From: Parazoarcus communis
GTDB taxonomy: Bacteria > Pseudomonadota > Gammaproteobacteria > Burkholderiales > Rhodocyclaceae
DNA: 64,000 nucleotides
Assembly (NCBI RefSeq): GCF_003111665.1
Contig: NZ_CP022188.1
Span: forward strand, 3,596,001-3,660,000
Direction of reading: 5' to 3'
The position numbers and the translations under genes are program-made. Each line of letters opens with the position of its first letter. Position 1 is the first letter of the stretch. Shown here one piece after another: positions 7,739 to 16,427 of the stretch. The notes beneath the pieces were generated by a model. The model was not told where the DNA came from and did no database searches. It saw only the letters and a program-made list of their open reading frames with translations.

Positions 7739-10459
7739 TCAGCTCCTGATTTTCTTGATCTTGACCAGCACGGCATCGACCGCTGAGCCGGTGCCGTCGA
7801 CAAGGTCCATGTTCATCGGCACCAGATTGTTGAGGCTGGGCATGTCGAGATCCTTGGCGTAGGGGGTCTTCCAGTGGCCGAACTGGCCAACCATGACGAT
7901 GGTGTCGGGACGCACGCCCTGACGCAGCAACGCTCGGCCGGTGGTGACGCCGACCGGTGATGTCACCTCGATGCGGTCGCCCTGTTCGATGCCCATGTCC
8001 TCGGCGATCCTGGCGTTGATCATGATGCCGTCGTGGCCGGCGATGTTGGCCGCGACCTCGCGGATCATCTGCAGGCTGACATTGCCACCCCAGGCGTACT
8101 GCATGCTGCGTGCGGTGAGGAGCCAGAAGGGGTAGTCCTTGGCCTTGATGCCGTAGCTGCGCTCGTAGGCTTCGGACCACAGCTTGTTGAGGTCTTTCCA
8201 GGTGGGCAGGGGTTCGTATTCGTGCAGCTGACGGTCCCACCACGTGACGCCCTGTTCGTGCAGGCGGGCGGCAAGCTGCTTGCCGATGCGCAGCACGCGC
8301 TCCTGATAGGGCAACTCGAAGCGCAGGCCGAGATCCTCCATGCGCGGGTACAGATACCAGTTGATCTTGGGGAAGGGTTTGACGCGGAATCCCTTCTCCT
8401 TGAAGTAATCGAGCCCGTCACTGGACGTGCCGTCGGTGACGTCGGCGCTTGCTGCGCGACAGACTGCATCCCAGGTTTCATCAACCGAGTGCGCCTTGCT
8501 GATGTCGAGCGAGAAGTCGTACTGCTCGGTCTTGAGCGGCAGGCCGGCTGCGCCCATGTTGATCATGGTGTTGTAGGCTTCGAGCAGGCCGGTGCGTTTT
8601 GCCAGTTCGGTCGAGATCCAGGTGAAGTCCTTCGCCTCGCCCTGCGGCTTGACCACCGGCTGGCGCAGCACCCAGCCCTGACTGTCCCAGAACTGTTCGA
8701 AGTAATGGGTACCGCCGAGGCGGATCAGCTGCGTGCTTTCCAGGTCGATGGCCTCGGGCAGCACGAGGTCGGCAAAGTGGTTGGTCTCGTCCTGGGTGTA
8801 GGAGAAAGCGACGGTGAAGGGGAAGGTCGCCATCGTTTCGCCCATCTTGTCCGTCTCGGAGAACGAGATGTTCGGATTGCAGCGATAGACGAACCACAGG
8901 TCGGGCGGTTTCGGTTTGCCCCAGCTCTCGGCCGCACGTCCTTGCAGGCGCATCCAACTGAGTACGGTGGAGCCCATCAACTGGCTGGTGAGGCCGCCGC
9001 CGATGATCGGAATCAGCGTAGTGTGGCCGTGGCGGTTCTGCGGCTGCGACTCCCAGTGTTCCTTGTCCGTGGGGTTGAACGGGTAGTCCAGAAAACCGTC
9101 CGGGTGCGGCGCGACCGAACCCATGCGGTCGAAATCCATCCCTGAGATGTGTACCGTGCTGCCGAGCAGTCCGCCGGGTACTTCGAGACCGCCGACCAGG
9201 ATCATCAGCATGGTGCGCGCCCACACGCATTCGTAGGCGCCCCAGCCGTTGTTGACGCCTTTGCCCAGCATGACCGCCACGGGGCGGAAGGGCAGGGTGC
9301 GGCCCTCGAACTCAATGGTTTCGCCGATGCGTGCGTGTTCGAGAAACTCGGTTGCGATGCGGCGGATCGTTGCTGCGGGAATGTCACAGACCTGCGCGGC
9401 CCATTCCGGCGTGTGTGGCTCGACCATGCGCCGCGTCACCTCCAGCGCAGTTTGCGCGGTGGCCGATGTGTGTTCCCAGACCTGTTCGTCGGCGCCGACC
9501 TCGATGCCGGCGAGGGCAAATTCGCCGAGCAGCACCGGGTCGATGCCCGGCGTGTCGAAAACAACGGCCCCACCGCTTTTGGCGTTCCACATCAGGGGTT
9601 TGCGCGAAACCGGATCGCGCATGAAGAAGCCGTTGGGTCCGACAAGATACGGCGACCCGGTGCGCAGCTTCAGGAAAGGAACGTCCAGGTCTGCGAGCGA
9701 GCGCTCATGCAGCAACACATGCAGCATCGCGTAAAGGAAGGCCGGGTCGGTCTTGGGGCGGATCGGTAGCCACTCGCTGGCCGATGCACCTGTAATCGAC
9801 AGGTGCGGTTCGATCTGTATGCGCTTGATGCCGCGTGCGCGGGCGTCGGCATGGCGACGCACGCTCGTGACACCGCCAGATGCGTCGATGTTGTTGCCGA
9901 AGGAGACGATGTACTCGCAGCGTGGCGTGTCGGGGCAGACAGTGAAGGCGCGATGCCACAACTCGCCGTACACATGCTCGGTGTGATAGCACTTGACCGT
10001 GCCACCCGCGCCGAGACTCTGGTCGACCGGCCCCCATGCGGCGAGGAAGGAGGCAAAGGTGCCCATGTAGAAATAGGGGGTGGCCGCGCCGCCGGTGGTA
10101 AAGGCAACCCGCGGGTAGCCCTGCTCATCGACCAGGCTGGTCGCGCGTATGGCGTTCAGTCTGGTGGCAATGGTGTCGAGTGCTTCTTCCCATTCGATCT
10201 CGACCCAGCCCGGATCCTCGTTGCGCCCCTTGTTCGGGTTCGTGCGCTTGAGTGGCTTCAGCAGCCGGTTCGGGTTGTAGATCTTCTGCACCAGCCCGTA
10301 CGGCTTGACGCACACCTTGCCGTCGGCCGGGTGGTAGCCCTTCGCTGCAAAGTTGGGGGCGACTGTCGTGGCGACGCCGTCAGTCACCTCGACAGTCAGC
10401 ATGTCGGGACCATTGACGCACTGATAGCAGTAGGTTGAAACCTTGTGCGTTGTACTCAT
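7739..10459 (-). CDS. Molybdopterin oxidoreductase catalytic subunit (PadB-type phenylacetyl-CoA:acceptor oxidoreductase-like)
   Basis: 906 residues, the size of DMSO-reductase-family catalytic subunits. N-terminal cysteines are C11, C14 and C50 (CYQCVNGPD... DGKVCVKPYG); the third cysteine of the usual CxxCxxxC motif is missing, with P18/D19 at that place. A Cys in GGTVKCYHTEHV (C157) is the best candidate molybdenum ligand. The C-terminal molydopterin-dinucleotide-binding region is present (WLLTARSMQYAWGGNVS, NARIAEDMGIEQGDRIEV). No Tat signal. Sizes and order of the three genes fit PadBCD, which oxidises phenylacetyl-CoA to phenylglyoxylate, but no phenylacetate-CoA ligase or phenylglyoxylate oxidoreductase is nearby, so it may act on another acyl-CoA. 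Upstream lies a tandem GGAYA operator. Confidence 0.72.
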   Translation of the reverse strand: MSTTHKVSTYCYQCVNGPDMLTVEVTDGVATTVAPNFAAKGYHPADGKVCVKPYGLVQKIYNPNRLLKPLKRTNPNKGRNEDPGWVEIEWEEALDTIATRLNAIRATSLVDEQGYPRVAFTTGGAATPYFYMGTFASFLAAWGPVDQSLGAGGTVKCYHTEHVYGELWHRAFTVCPDTPRCEYIVSFGNNIDASGGVTSVRRHADARARGIKRIQIEPHLSITGASASEWLPIRPKTDPAFLYAMLHVLLHERSLADLDVPFLKLRTGSPYLVGPNGFFMRDPVSRKPLMWNAKSGGAVVFDTPGIDPVLLGEFALAGIEVGADEQVWEHTSATAQTALEVTRRMVEPHTPEWAAQVCDIPAATIRRIATEFLEHARIGETIEFEGRTLPFRPVAVMLGKGVNNGWGAYECVWARTMLMILVGGLEVPGGLLGSTVHISGMDFDRMGSVAPHPDGFLDYPFNPTDKEHWESQPQNRHGHTTLIPIIGGGLTSQLMGSTVLSWMRLQGRAAESWGKPKPPDLWFVYRCNPNISFSETDKMGETMATFPFTVAFSYTQDETNHFADLVLPEAIDLESTQLIRLGGTHYFEQFWDSQGWVLRQPVVKPQGEAKDFTWISTELAKRTGLLEAYNTMINMGAAGLPLKTEQYDFSLDISKAHSVDETWDAVCRAASADVTDGTSSDGLDYFKEKGFRVKPFPKINWYLYPRMEDLGLRFELPYQERVLRIGKQLAARLHEQGVTWWDRQLHEYEPLPTWKDLNKLWSEAYERSYGIKAKDYPFWLLTARSMQYAWGGNVSLQMIREVAANIAGHDGIMINARIAEDMGIEQGDRIEVTSPVGVTTGRALLRQGVRPDTIVMVGQFGHWKTPYAKDLDMPSLNNLVPMNMDLVDGTGSAVDAVLVKIKKIRS

Positions 10460-10577
10460 GATGTTCTCGTGCTCCTGACGGAAAACCGCGTAATGCGGCG
10501 GGCTGGCGATGGGACGCTCCGTGCATTACGCCGGACGGTATAGGCAGACGCAGCTTAGGTGTGCTCCCGAGGGGCGA

Positions 10578-10605
10578 CTATCCCCGCACTGCACCGGCTG
10601 TCCCC
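10578..10605 (-). promoter_or_regulatory. Tandem GGAYA operator of the PadBCD-like operon
   Basis: On the minus strand GGGGACAG and GGGGATAG lie exactly 20 bases apart, 119-146 bases upstream of the PadB-like ATG. Same layout as the sites at 4715, 11781, 23021 and 37547. Probable target of the divergent AraC regulator at 10750. Confidence 0.55.
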
Positions 10606-10680
10606 GGACTGCAGGTTCCGCGAGAGAGCTATCGTGGCAGTGCAACATACGTTGTCCTGAAAAATGTATAGACGCGCGTT

Positions 10681-10710
10681 ATTTAGGTCTGTTTTAATTT
10701 AGACATAAAT
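10681..10710. promoter_or_regulatory. AT-rich inverted repeat upstream of araC paralogue 2
   Basis: ATTTAGGTCT and AGACATAAAT form an inverted repeat matching at nine of ten positions with a ten-base spacer. It lies 40-69 bases before the araC start in an otherwise GC-rich spacer (10460-10749) and could be the promoter/autoregulatory site of that gene. Confidence 0.4.
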
Positions 10711-10749
10711 AAATTCTGCAAACCGCAGAAGACACTGGAGAAGCACTCC

Positions 10750-11766
10750 ATGGAGACAAGAAACCACTTTGGAACGGGAACCTCCCGTTCCATGCTGGAG
10801 AATTTCCCCCTGTTTCGTACCTCCGATCCGGATGAGGCGCGTGATCGGGTTGCAAGGGTGTTCTGCGACCATCGGCTCAGGGTTGTGAGTGGCGGGGCTC
10901 GCGTGGGAGCCGAGATGTACTTTCGGCCGATTCGCGGCATCGGTATTGGCCGCATGCGTTATGGCGCGAGTGTCGCGATCGACCCCGGTAGCCTGGACAA
11001 CTTCGCGCTCATCCAGATGCCGATTCATGGTTCGGAAGTGGTCGAGCATGGCGGCACCACGGTGGATTCAAACGCCGATGTTGCCTCCGTGCTGAGTCCG
11101 ACGCTCGCCTTGAATCTGCGCCACGGGGAAGACACCGAGAAGCTCTTCATCAAGATCGATCGGGGTGTGCTCGAACGTCATTGCCGTCAGCACCTCGGTG
11201 GAGAACTCAAACGCCCGATCGAGTTTTGCCCGGCGATGTCATTGCTCGCACCACGCAGCCTGCCCTGGGTTCGGCTGATGAAATGGCTCTACGAGGAGGT
11301 CGGCCAGAATTCCGGCCAATGTGGCGCGATTGCTGATTCGCCTTTGTTTGCTGCCCAGATCGAACAGATGGTCATCACCACCTTGCTGCTGTGCCAACCG
11401 CACAATTATTCGGACCGGCTTGCAGATGACGGCCCTTCGATTGCGCCGCATTTCATCCGCAAGGTTGAGCGTTTCGTTGAAGAGAACGCAGATGAACCGC
11501 TGACCATCGGTGATCTCGCCGAAGAGGCTGGCGTGAGCACGCGTTCGCTCTTTGCCGGATTCCGCAAGTATCGGAATACGACGCCGATGCAGTACCTGAA
11601 GGACGTCCGCATGAGGCGAGTGCACGAAGACCTGCTCCGGGCTTCGCCGCAATTGACCACGGTAACCACGATTGCGGGGCGCTGGGGTTTCTCCCACCTG
11701 GGGCATTTCACCGTCGACTACAAACGCTGTTTTGGCGAGAGTCCGTCGGTTACCCTCCATCGTTGA
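10750..11766 (+). CDS. AraC family transcriptional regulator (paralogue 2)
   Basis: 338 residues. Same architecture as the gene at 4999-6021: sensor half with FCDHRLRV, RPIRGIGIGRMRYG and DNFALIQMPIHG, then a double helix-turn-helix (LAEEAGVSTRSLFAGFRKY; WGFSHLGHFTVDYKRCFGE). The ATG at 10750 follows GGAG by about ten bases. It lies between the divergent PadBCD-like operon and the co-directional LLM-monooxygenase operon, both of which carry tandem GGATA sites, so it is the most likely direct regulator of both. The closeness of this protein to paralogue 1 points to a local duplication of a regulator whose targets have spread across the region. Confidence 0.88.
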   Translation: METRNHFGTGTSRSMLENFPLFRTSDPDEARDRVARVFCDHRLRVVSGGARVGAEMYFRPIRGIGIGRMRYGASVAIDPGSLDNFALIQMPIHGSEVVEHGGTTVDSNADVASVLSPTLALNLRHGEDTEKLFIKIDRGVLERHCRQHLGGELKRPIEFCPAMSLLAPRSLPWVRLMKWLYEEVGQNSGQCGAIADSPLFAAQIEQMVITTLLLCQPHNYSDRLADDGPSIAPHFIRKVERFVEENADEPLTIGDLAEEAGVSTRSLFAGFRKYRNTTPMQYLKDVRMRRVHEDLLRASPQLTTVTTIAGRWGFSHLGHFTVDYKRCFGESPSVTLHR

Positions 11767-11780
11767 TTCCTGCAGGACGA

Positions 11781-11807
11781 GGATAGTCGGGTCAGTTTCG
11801 GGATAGT
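11781..11807 (+). promoter_or_regulatory. Tandem GGATAG operator of the LLM-monooxygenase operon
   Basis: GGATAGTCGG and GGATAGTGGG occur 20 bases apart on the plus strand, about 90-117 bases before the monooxygenase start. This is the cleanest copy of the repeat seen in the window and the two half sites agree over the first seven bases. Confidence 0.55.
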
Positions 11808-11897
11808 GGGCGTTCCAGTGGAAGACTAGATTTGAAGTGTGCCGAACAAGGTTCAAGGCATCACTTTGCAGAATCAGTGCTTACACAAGGAAAGGTC

Positions 11898-13028
11898 ATG
11901 AAAGAAAAGCCTCAGGTCTTTATTCCCCCCGTTCGCAACGACAACAAGTTCAAGCTTGGATTTTTTGCGACCAACTGCTCCGGTGGCATGGCGGGCACTC
12001 AAGTCGAAGAGCGCTGGAAGAACACTTGGGAGAACAACCTTCGCCTCGCCCGTCAGGCGGACGAAGCTGGAATCGAATTCATGCTGCCGATTGCACGCTG
12101 GATCGGTTACGGCGGTGCTACGGACTTTCATGGAAACGTCCTGGAGACCATGACCTGGGCTGCTGGTCTGCTGGCACACACGAAGAACATCAACGTGTTT
12201 GCAACCATCCACACTGCCTGCAACCATCCGATGGTCGTCGCCAAGCAGATTGCCACCATCGATCAGATCGGGCGCGGGCGTGCAGGCCTCAATATCGTTT
12301 GCGGCTGGAACAAGCCCGAGTACGAGGCCATGGGGCAGACACTTCCCGACGATCACGAAACCCGCTACGAAATGGGGCAGGAGTGGTACGACATCATCAA
12401 GAAAGTCTGGTACGAGGACGAGCGCTTCGACTGGGATGGCAAGTACTTCAAGCTCAAAGGTGCCTACGGCCAGCCGCACCCGGTTGTCGACCGCGTGCCA
12501 ATCTTCAACGCAGCAGGTTCGTCGCAGGGCCGTAACTTTGCGACCCGTAACGCAGACTTCCTGTTCACGTCGGCAATCGACCTTGCACGCTCAAAAGTCG
12601 AGATTCAGGAAATCAAGGCGCAGGCAGCCGAAAACGGGCGTGAGATCGATGTACTGACCTTCTCCTATGTGGTCTGTCGCCCGACGATCAAGGAAGCAGA
12701 GGATTACCACCACTACTATTCGCAGGAGCATGCCGACTGGGCCGCGGTGGACAACATCATCAGCCTGATGTTTGCTCATGCGGAGTCCTTCCCCAAAGAC
12801 CAGCTGCAGCTGATTCGTGATCGTTTCTCCGGCGGCCATGGCGGATATCCGTTGATTGGCGATCCGGTAACCGTTGCCGACGGCATTCAGAAACTGTACG
12901 AGGCCGGCTTTGCGGGCAGCACCCTGTCCTTTGTGGACTATGCAGAGGAGTTTCCGTATTTCCGCGACAACGTCCTTCCTATTCTGGAAGCACGAGGATT
13001 GCGCAATGCGTTCAAGGTGAAGTCATGA
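11898..13028 (+). CDS. LLM-class flavin-dependent monooxygenase (RutA-like)
   Basis: 376 residues, bacterial-luciferase-like fold. Sequence blocks such as NIVCGWNKPEYEAMG followed by YFKLKGAYGQPHP resemble RutA, the pyrimidine monooxygenase that opens uracil by cleaving an amide N-C bond; dimethylsulfone monooxygenases are a second related group. The ATG at 11898 has AGGAAAGG just upstream; the frame is open further back to 11832. The next two genes, a flavin reductase and a RutE-like nitroreductase, overlap in ATGA/GTGA style and echo RutF and RutE. The reduced flavin would come from the reductase. Ring-opening or oxidation of a lactam or N-heterocycle is an inference from family and neighbours; the substrate is unknown. 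Confidence 0.78.
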   Translation: MKEKPQVFIPPVRNDNKFKLGFFATNCSGGMAGTQVEERWKNTWENNLRLARQADEAGIEFMLPIARWIGYGGATDFHGNVLETMTWAAGLLAHTKNINVFATIHTACNHPMVVAKQIATIDQIGRGRAGLNIVCGWNKPEYEAMGQTLPDDHETRYEMGQEWYDIIKKVWYEDERFDWDGKYFKLKGAYGQPHPVVDRVPIFNAAGSSQGRNFATRNADFLFTSAIDLARSKVEIQEIKAQAAENGREIDVLTFSYVVCRPTIKEAEDYHHYYSQEHADWAAVDNIISLMFAHAESFPKDQLQLIRDRFSGGHGGYPLIGDPVTVADGIQKLYEAGFAGSTLSFVDYAEEFPYFRDNVLPILEARGLRNAFKVKS

Positions 13029-13582
13029 GTGCGCAGGCCCGACCGGTCGCGGTGTCGGATCACACCGTGGTTCCGGTCGGCTTCGGCCGCGTCTCGAGCG
13101 AGGCATTCAAGGGCGGCATGCGCAGGGTTGCGCAAGGTGTTGCAATTGCAAGTCTTGCCCGCGGTAGCGAGCGGGCTGGGCTGACGATTTCTTCATTTTC
13201 GTCGCTGTGCGCAGACCCCCCAAGAATGCTCGCCTGTATCAGCAAGACTGCGGGCGCCTTTCCCCTTTTGCAGCGGGGCGGAAATCTGGCAATCAATGTC
13301 CTGGCCGAAGGGCAGGAAGCCCTTGCCCTGCGCTTTTCGTCCTCGAGCGTTAAAGGAGATGCGCGTTTTGAAGTGGGGCGGTGGGAGACCGGAGAGAGTG
13401 GTGCGCCTGTACTGGATGATGCCCTCAGTGTTTTCGATGGACGCATCAAGGACATCGTCGACGCCGGAACCCATGTGATTGCGGTCATCGACGTGCTTGC
13501 GGTGAGCGGACAGGGCGACAAGCAGGCCTTGCTCTATGTCGACGGTCGCTTTGCGACACTGGCAGCGGAGGGCGTCGGGTGA
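13025..13582 (+). CDS. Flavin reductase (RutF-like, FMN-binding split barrel)
   Basis: 185 residues of the flavin-reductase-like domain: FKGGMRRVAQGVAIASL near the start, then LTISSFSSLCADPPRMLACI, the usual flavin-contacting stretch, and a C-terminal VDGRFATL. Overlaps the monooxygenase stop by four bases (ATGA), so it is the dedicated partner that supplies FMNH2 using NAD(P)H. The family normally has 160-190 residues. A different flavin reductase at 33561-34109 serves the StyA-like enzyme. Confidence 0.85.
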   Translation: MSAQARPVAVSDHTVVPVGFGRVSSEAFKGGMRRVAQGVAIASLARGSERAGLTISSFSSLCADPPRMLACISKTAGAFPLLQRGGNLAINVLAEGQEALALRFSSSSVKGDARFEVGRWETGESGAPVLDDALSVFDGRIKDIVDAGTHVIAVIDVLAVSGQGDKQALLYVDGRFATLAAEGVG

Positions 13583-14172
13583 CGGATCAGACATTGAGCG
13601 ACTCGGCACTCGATCGTCTTTTTCTGGAGGCCCGAACGCACAACGCGTGGCAGGACCGTCCAGTGTCAGAGGATGTGCTGCGCCAGTTGTATTCACTCGC
13701 CAGCATGGGGCCGACGAGCTTTAACGGCAGCCCCATGCGCCTGGTGTTCGTATGTTCCGATGAGGGGAAAGCGCGGCTGTGCGAGGCACTGTTGCCTTCC
13801 AACGTGGCAAAAACGATGCAGGCACCCGTGTGTGCCATCGTGGCCCATGACATGAGCTTCTGGGAGGCGTTTCCGACCCTGTCACCGCACAAGGATGTGC
13901 GCGGCTATTTTCGCGACAACGCCGCATTGACCGAGGAAACGGCGTTTCGCAACAGCTCGATGCAGGGCGCCTATCTGATCATGGCTGCGCGGGCGCTGGG
14001 TCTCGACTGTGGTCCGATGTCCGGTTTCGACCGCAGCCGCGTCGATGAGCTGTTCTTCGAGGGCACATCGTGGCGAAGCAATTTCCTCTGCAATCTGGGC
14101 TACGGAGACCCTTCTGCGCTGTATCCGCGCAATCCCAGGCTGGCATACGAAACAGCCTGTCGTCTCGCCTGA
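13579..14172 (+). CDS. Nitroreductase family protein (RutE/HadB-like)
   Basis: 197 residues, FMN-dependent nitroreductase fold. Typical features are the early ARTHNAWQDRPVSEDVLR block, MGPTSFNGSPMRLVFV (FMN-binding) and the late LGLDCGPMSGFDRSRVDELF. This is the RutE/HadB subgroup, whose E. coli member reduces malonic semialdehyde. Starts at a GTG that overlaps the flavin reductase stop by four bases. In this operon it may reduce an aldehyde or enone released by the RutA-like enzyme; that is inference. Confidence 0.82.
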   Translation: MTDQTLSDSALDRLFLEARTHNAWQDRPVSEDVLRQLYSLASMGPTSFNGSPMRLVFVCSDEGKARLCEALLPSNVAKTMQAPVCAIVAHDMSFWEAFPTLSPHKDVRGYFRDNAALTEETAFRNSSMQGAYLIMAARALGLDCGPMSGFDRSRVDELFFEGTSWRSNFLCNLGYGDPSALYPRNPRLAYETACRLA

Positions 14173-14286
14173 GCGTTCTCGTTCGGGGGATTCGTGCTCG
14201 ACGGATCTCGATGCGTCGCTCTCGGATCTTACTCCTGCATGAATCATCCCCGAGGGAACGACGCTTCAACACTGGAGGACCTTGCC

Positions 14287-14853
14287 TTGAACAATGTCAA
14301 GCGGCGAACGTTGCTGAAGTCCGGTGTCGGCCTCGGACTGTCTGCGCTCGCGCCTAAACTCACGTGGGCTGCGGATTCAAATGATGACTCGGGTCTGTCG
14401 CCGGGGATGCTCAAGTTGTGGGCGCAGTGGCAGGATGCACTGGTTCCTGGCGCTGCAGCAGCCGGCGCGGCGATGTATCTCGGCACCCAACTTGCGCTGC
14501 CGCGTGACCACAACTCGCTGTTTCTCCGCTACATGGACTGGCCGGGGAGCTATCACGACTTTTATCGCGACGGTCTGAACGCACTCGATACGCTGACCCG
14601 CGCCCGGTTTGGCCGCACATTCCCGGAACTGGACAAGCTCGCGCGTGCCACGGTGATCAACGAAATCTCCGCTGGGCAGCCCGCGAACTGGTCAGGCCCC
14701 CCTGCGGGTTTGTTCTACTTCGTCAGTAAAGCCGACGCAGCTGATCTCGTGTTCGGAACTGTAGCGGGCATTCAGGGCCTTGGTCTGGATTATCGTGCCC
14801 ATATCGAGCCTCACGCGGAATGGCCGTCCACGCGGGGAGGGTTGCCGGCATGA
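14287..14853 (+). CDS. Gluconate 2-dehydrogenase subunit 3-like protein with Tat signal
   Basis: About 188 residues. Start taken as TTG at 14287 because GGAGG lies eight bases upstream and the product then opens with NNVKRRTLLKSG, a twin-arginine-type signal followed by a hydrophobic core and an Ala-rich cleavage region (TWAAD). The mature part (YRDGLNALDTLTRARFG, about residues 90-110) resembles the small subunit of membrane gluconate/sorbitol/2-ketogluconate dehydrogenases. Its stop overlaps the GMC oxidoreductase start (ATGA). It probably escorts the GMC subunit to the periplasm as a hitch-hiker on its own Tat signal. No cytochrome c subunit is encoded next to it. Confidence 0.7.
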   Translation: MNNVKRRTLLKSGVGLGLSALAPKLTWAADSNDDSGLSPGMLKLWAQWQDALVPGAAAAGAAMYLGTQLALPRDHNSLFLRYMDWPGSYHDFYRDGLNALDTLTRARFGRTFPELDKLARATVINEISAGQPANWSGPPAGLFYFVSKADAADLVFGTVAGIQGLGLDYRAHIEPHAEWPSTRGGLPA

Positions 14854-16427
14854 GAACCTTGAAAGAGGTTGAAGCAGTCGTCGTCGGCGCGGGACAGACA
14901 GGCTGCATCATTGCAAACCGGTTTGCCGAAGCTGGCCGCGAGGTGTTGGTGTTTGATGCGGGCGTTGAGCGTGGTACGCAGGCAATGGTCAGTTCCCAGA
15001 TCTGGGCGCGGCGCCTCAAAGGAACGCCCGGTGTGGTCGAGAGTGTCGGTCCCAACCCGCTGGGCATCAATTTCAATACAGGGCAGGGTGGTGGGGGGGC
15101 GGCAGCGCACCATTACGCCTGCTGGTTCCGTCTTCATCCGGAAGACTTCGAAATGCATCGGCGCTACGGGGTCGCTGCTGACTGGCCAATCGGCTACGAA
15201 GACTTGCGCGCCTCCTATGATGAAGTTCAAGCCGAAGTTGGGATTGCGGGCGATGCCACCGCCGAGCGTTGGCGGCCGGCCGGCGCGGACTATCCGCTCC
15301 CTCCCACGCCGCGCTTCCGGCAGGGGGAGATCCTGGCGCGGGGTTTCGAACGCATGGGCATGCACGTGGCGCCCTTGCCCCTGGCCATCGCCACTGCGCC
15401 CTATCGTGGCCGCAGCCCCTGCGTGTACGACGGCTGGTGTGACGCCGGCTGCCCCACCGGCGCACTCGCGAATCCCCAGACTACCTACCTCAAATGGGCA
15501 ATCGAACACGGAGCGACCGTGCGTTATCAGCATCGGGTCGAGCGCATCGTGACCGACGAATCGGGGCGCAAAGCGATTGGCGTGATCGTGGCCGACCACC
15601 GCGGCGAACGTGCTTTCCAGCCTGCGGCACTGGTCGTGATCGCGGGCTTTGCGCTGGAAACGCCCCGTTTGCTTCTGGCATCTGCTAATGACCGCCATCC
15701 CCAGGGCCTGGCTAACGGATCCGGAACAGTTGGGCGTTACCTTCATACGCATGCGGCAGGCGGCGTATTCGGCCTGTTTGATGAGCCGACCGAATGCCAT
15801 CTTGGTGTCACTGGTGGCCAGCTTGTCTGTCAGGACCGCTATGGGAAGGTGATCAGGGAAGGCAAGGATTTTGTCGGTGGTTACCAATGGTTGATCGGGC
15901 ACGCCTCGAAACCGAATGATTTGCTCGGTATCGCGTGCAGTCGCCCCGATCTTCATGGCGAGGCGTTCAGCGCCTTCGTGGCAGACGCGGCGCTGCACTT
16001 CGGATCCATGACCGCAGTGGGCGAAACCCTTCCGCTGGCGGAAAACCGGGTGGAGCTGGTTCCGGGCGGTAGTGCTGAGATCATGCCAAAGATGCGCGTA
16101 CATCATCGCTTTGACGACAACGCGTTGCGCCTTCATGCCCATGCGATGAAGGAGGGCGTCGACATTATGAACAGTGCAGGTGCCCGATCGTCCTGGCATG
16201 GTCCGATTGCTGGCATGCATCTCCTCGGTGGAACGCGGATGGGCATTGAGCCTGGCACCTCAGTGACCGATGCTTACGGCCGCTGTCACGATCTTGCGAA
16301 TCTGTTCATCGCTGGTCCGGGCTTGTTTCCAAGCGGCGGTGCCGTGAATCCCACCTTTACTGCCTCCGCCCTTGCACACCGCAGTGCGCTTCACATCCTC
16401 GGCAACTGGACGACATACGCGAACTGA
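14850..16427 (+). CDS. GMC family oxidoreductase (gluconate 2-dehydrogenase large-subunit type)
   Basis: 525 residues. FAD-binding GxGxxG near the start (VVVGAGQTGCIIANRF, about residues 7-22) and the C-terminal GMC signature with the catalytic region HLLGGTRMG...AVNPTFTASALAHRSA (about 465-515). No signal peptide of its own, as in other members exported with a Tat-bearing small subunit; that subunit is the overlapping upstream gene. It should oxidise an alcohol, or a related ring carbon, and pass electrons to a cytochrome not found here. Last gene of the operon that begins with the RutA-like enzyme. Substrate unknown. Confidence 0.82.
   Translation: MRTLKEVEAVVVGAGQTGCIIANRFAEAGREVLVFDAGVERGTQAMVSSQIWARRLKGTPGVVESVGPNPLGINFNTGQGGGGAAAHHYACWFRLHPEDFEMHRRYGVAADWPIGYEDLRASYDEVQAEVGIAGDATAERWRPAGADYPLPPTPRFRQGEILARGFERMGMHVAPLPLAIATAPYRGRSPCVYDGWCDAGCPTGALANPQTTYLKWAIEHGATVRYQHRVERIVTDESGRKAIGVIVADHRGERAFQPAALVVIAGFALETPRLLLASANDRHPQGLANGSGTVGRYLHTHAAGGVFGLFDEPTECHLGVTGGQLVCQDRYGKVIREGKDFVGGYQWLIGHASKPNDLLGIACSRPDLHGEAFSAFVADAALHFGSMTAVGETLPLAENRVELVPGGSAEIMPKMRVHHRFDDNALRLHAHAMKEGVDIMNSAGARSSWHGPIAGMHLLGGTRMGIEPGTSVTDAYGRCHDLANLFIAGPGLFPSGGAVNPTFTASALAHRSALHILGNWTTYAN

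Noticed and set aside
14811..16220. 469-codon minus-strand frame opposite the GMC oxidoreductase
   Set aside because: Antisense to a gene with clear FAD and GMC signatures.
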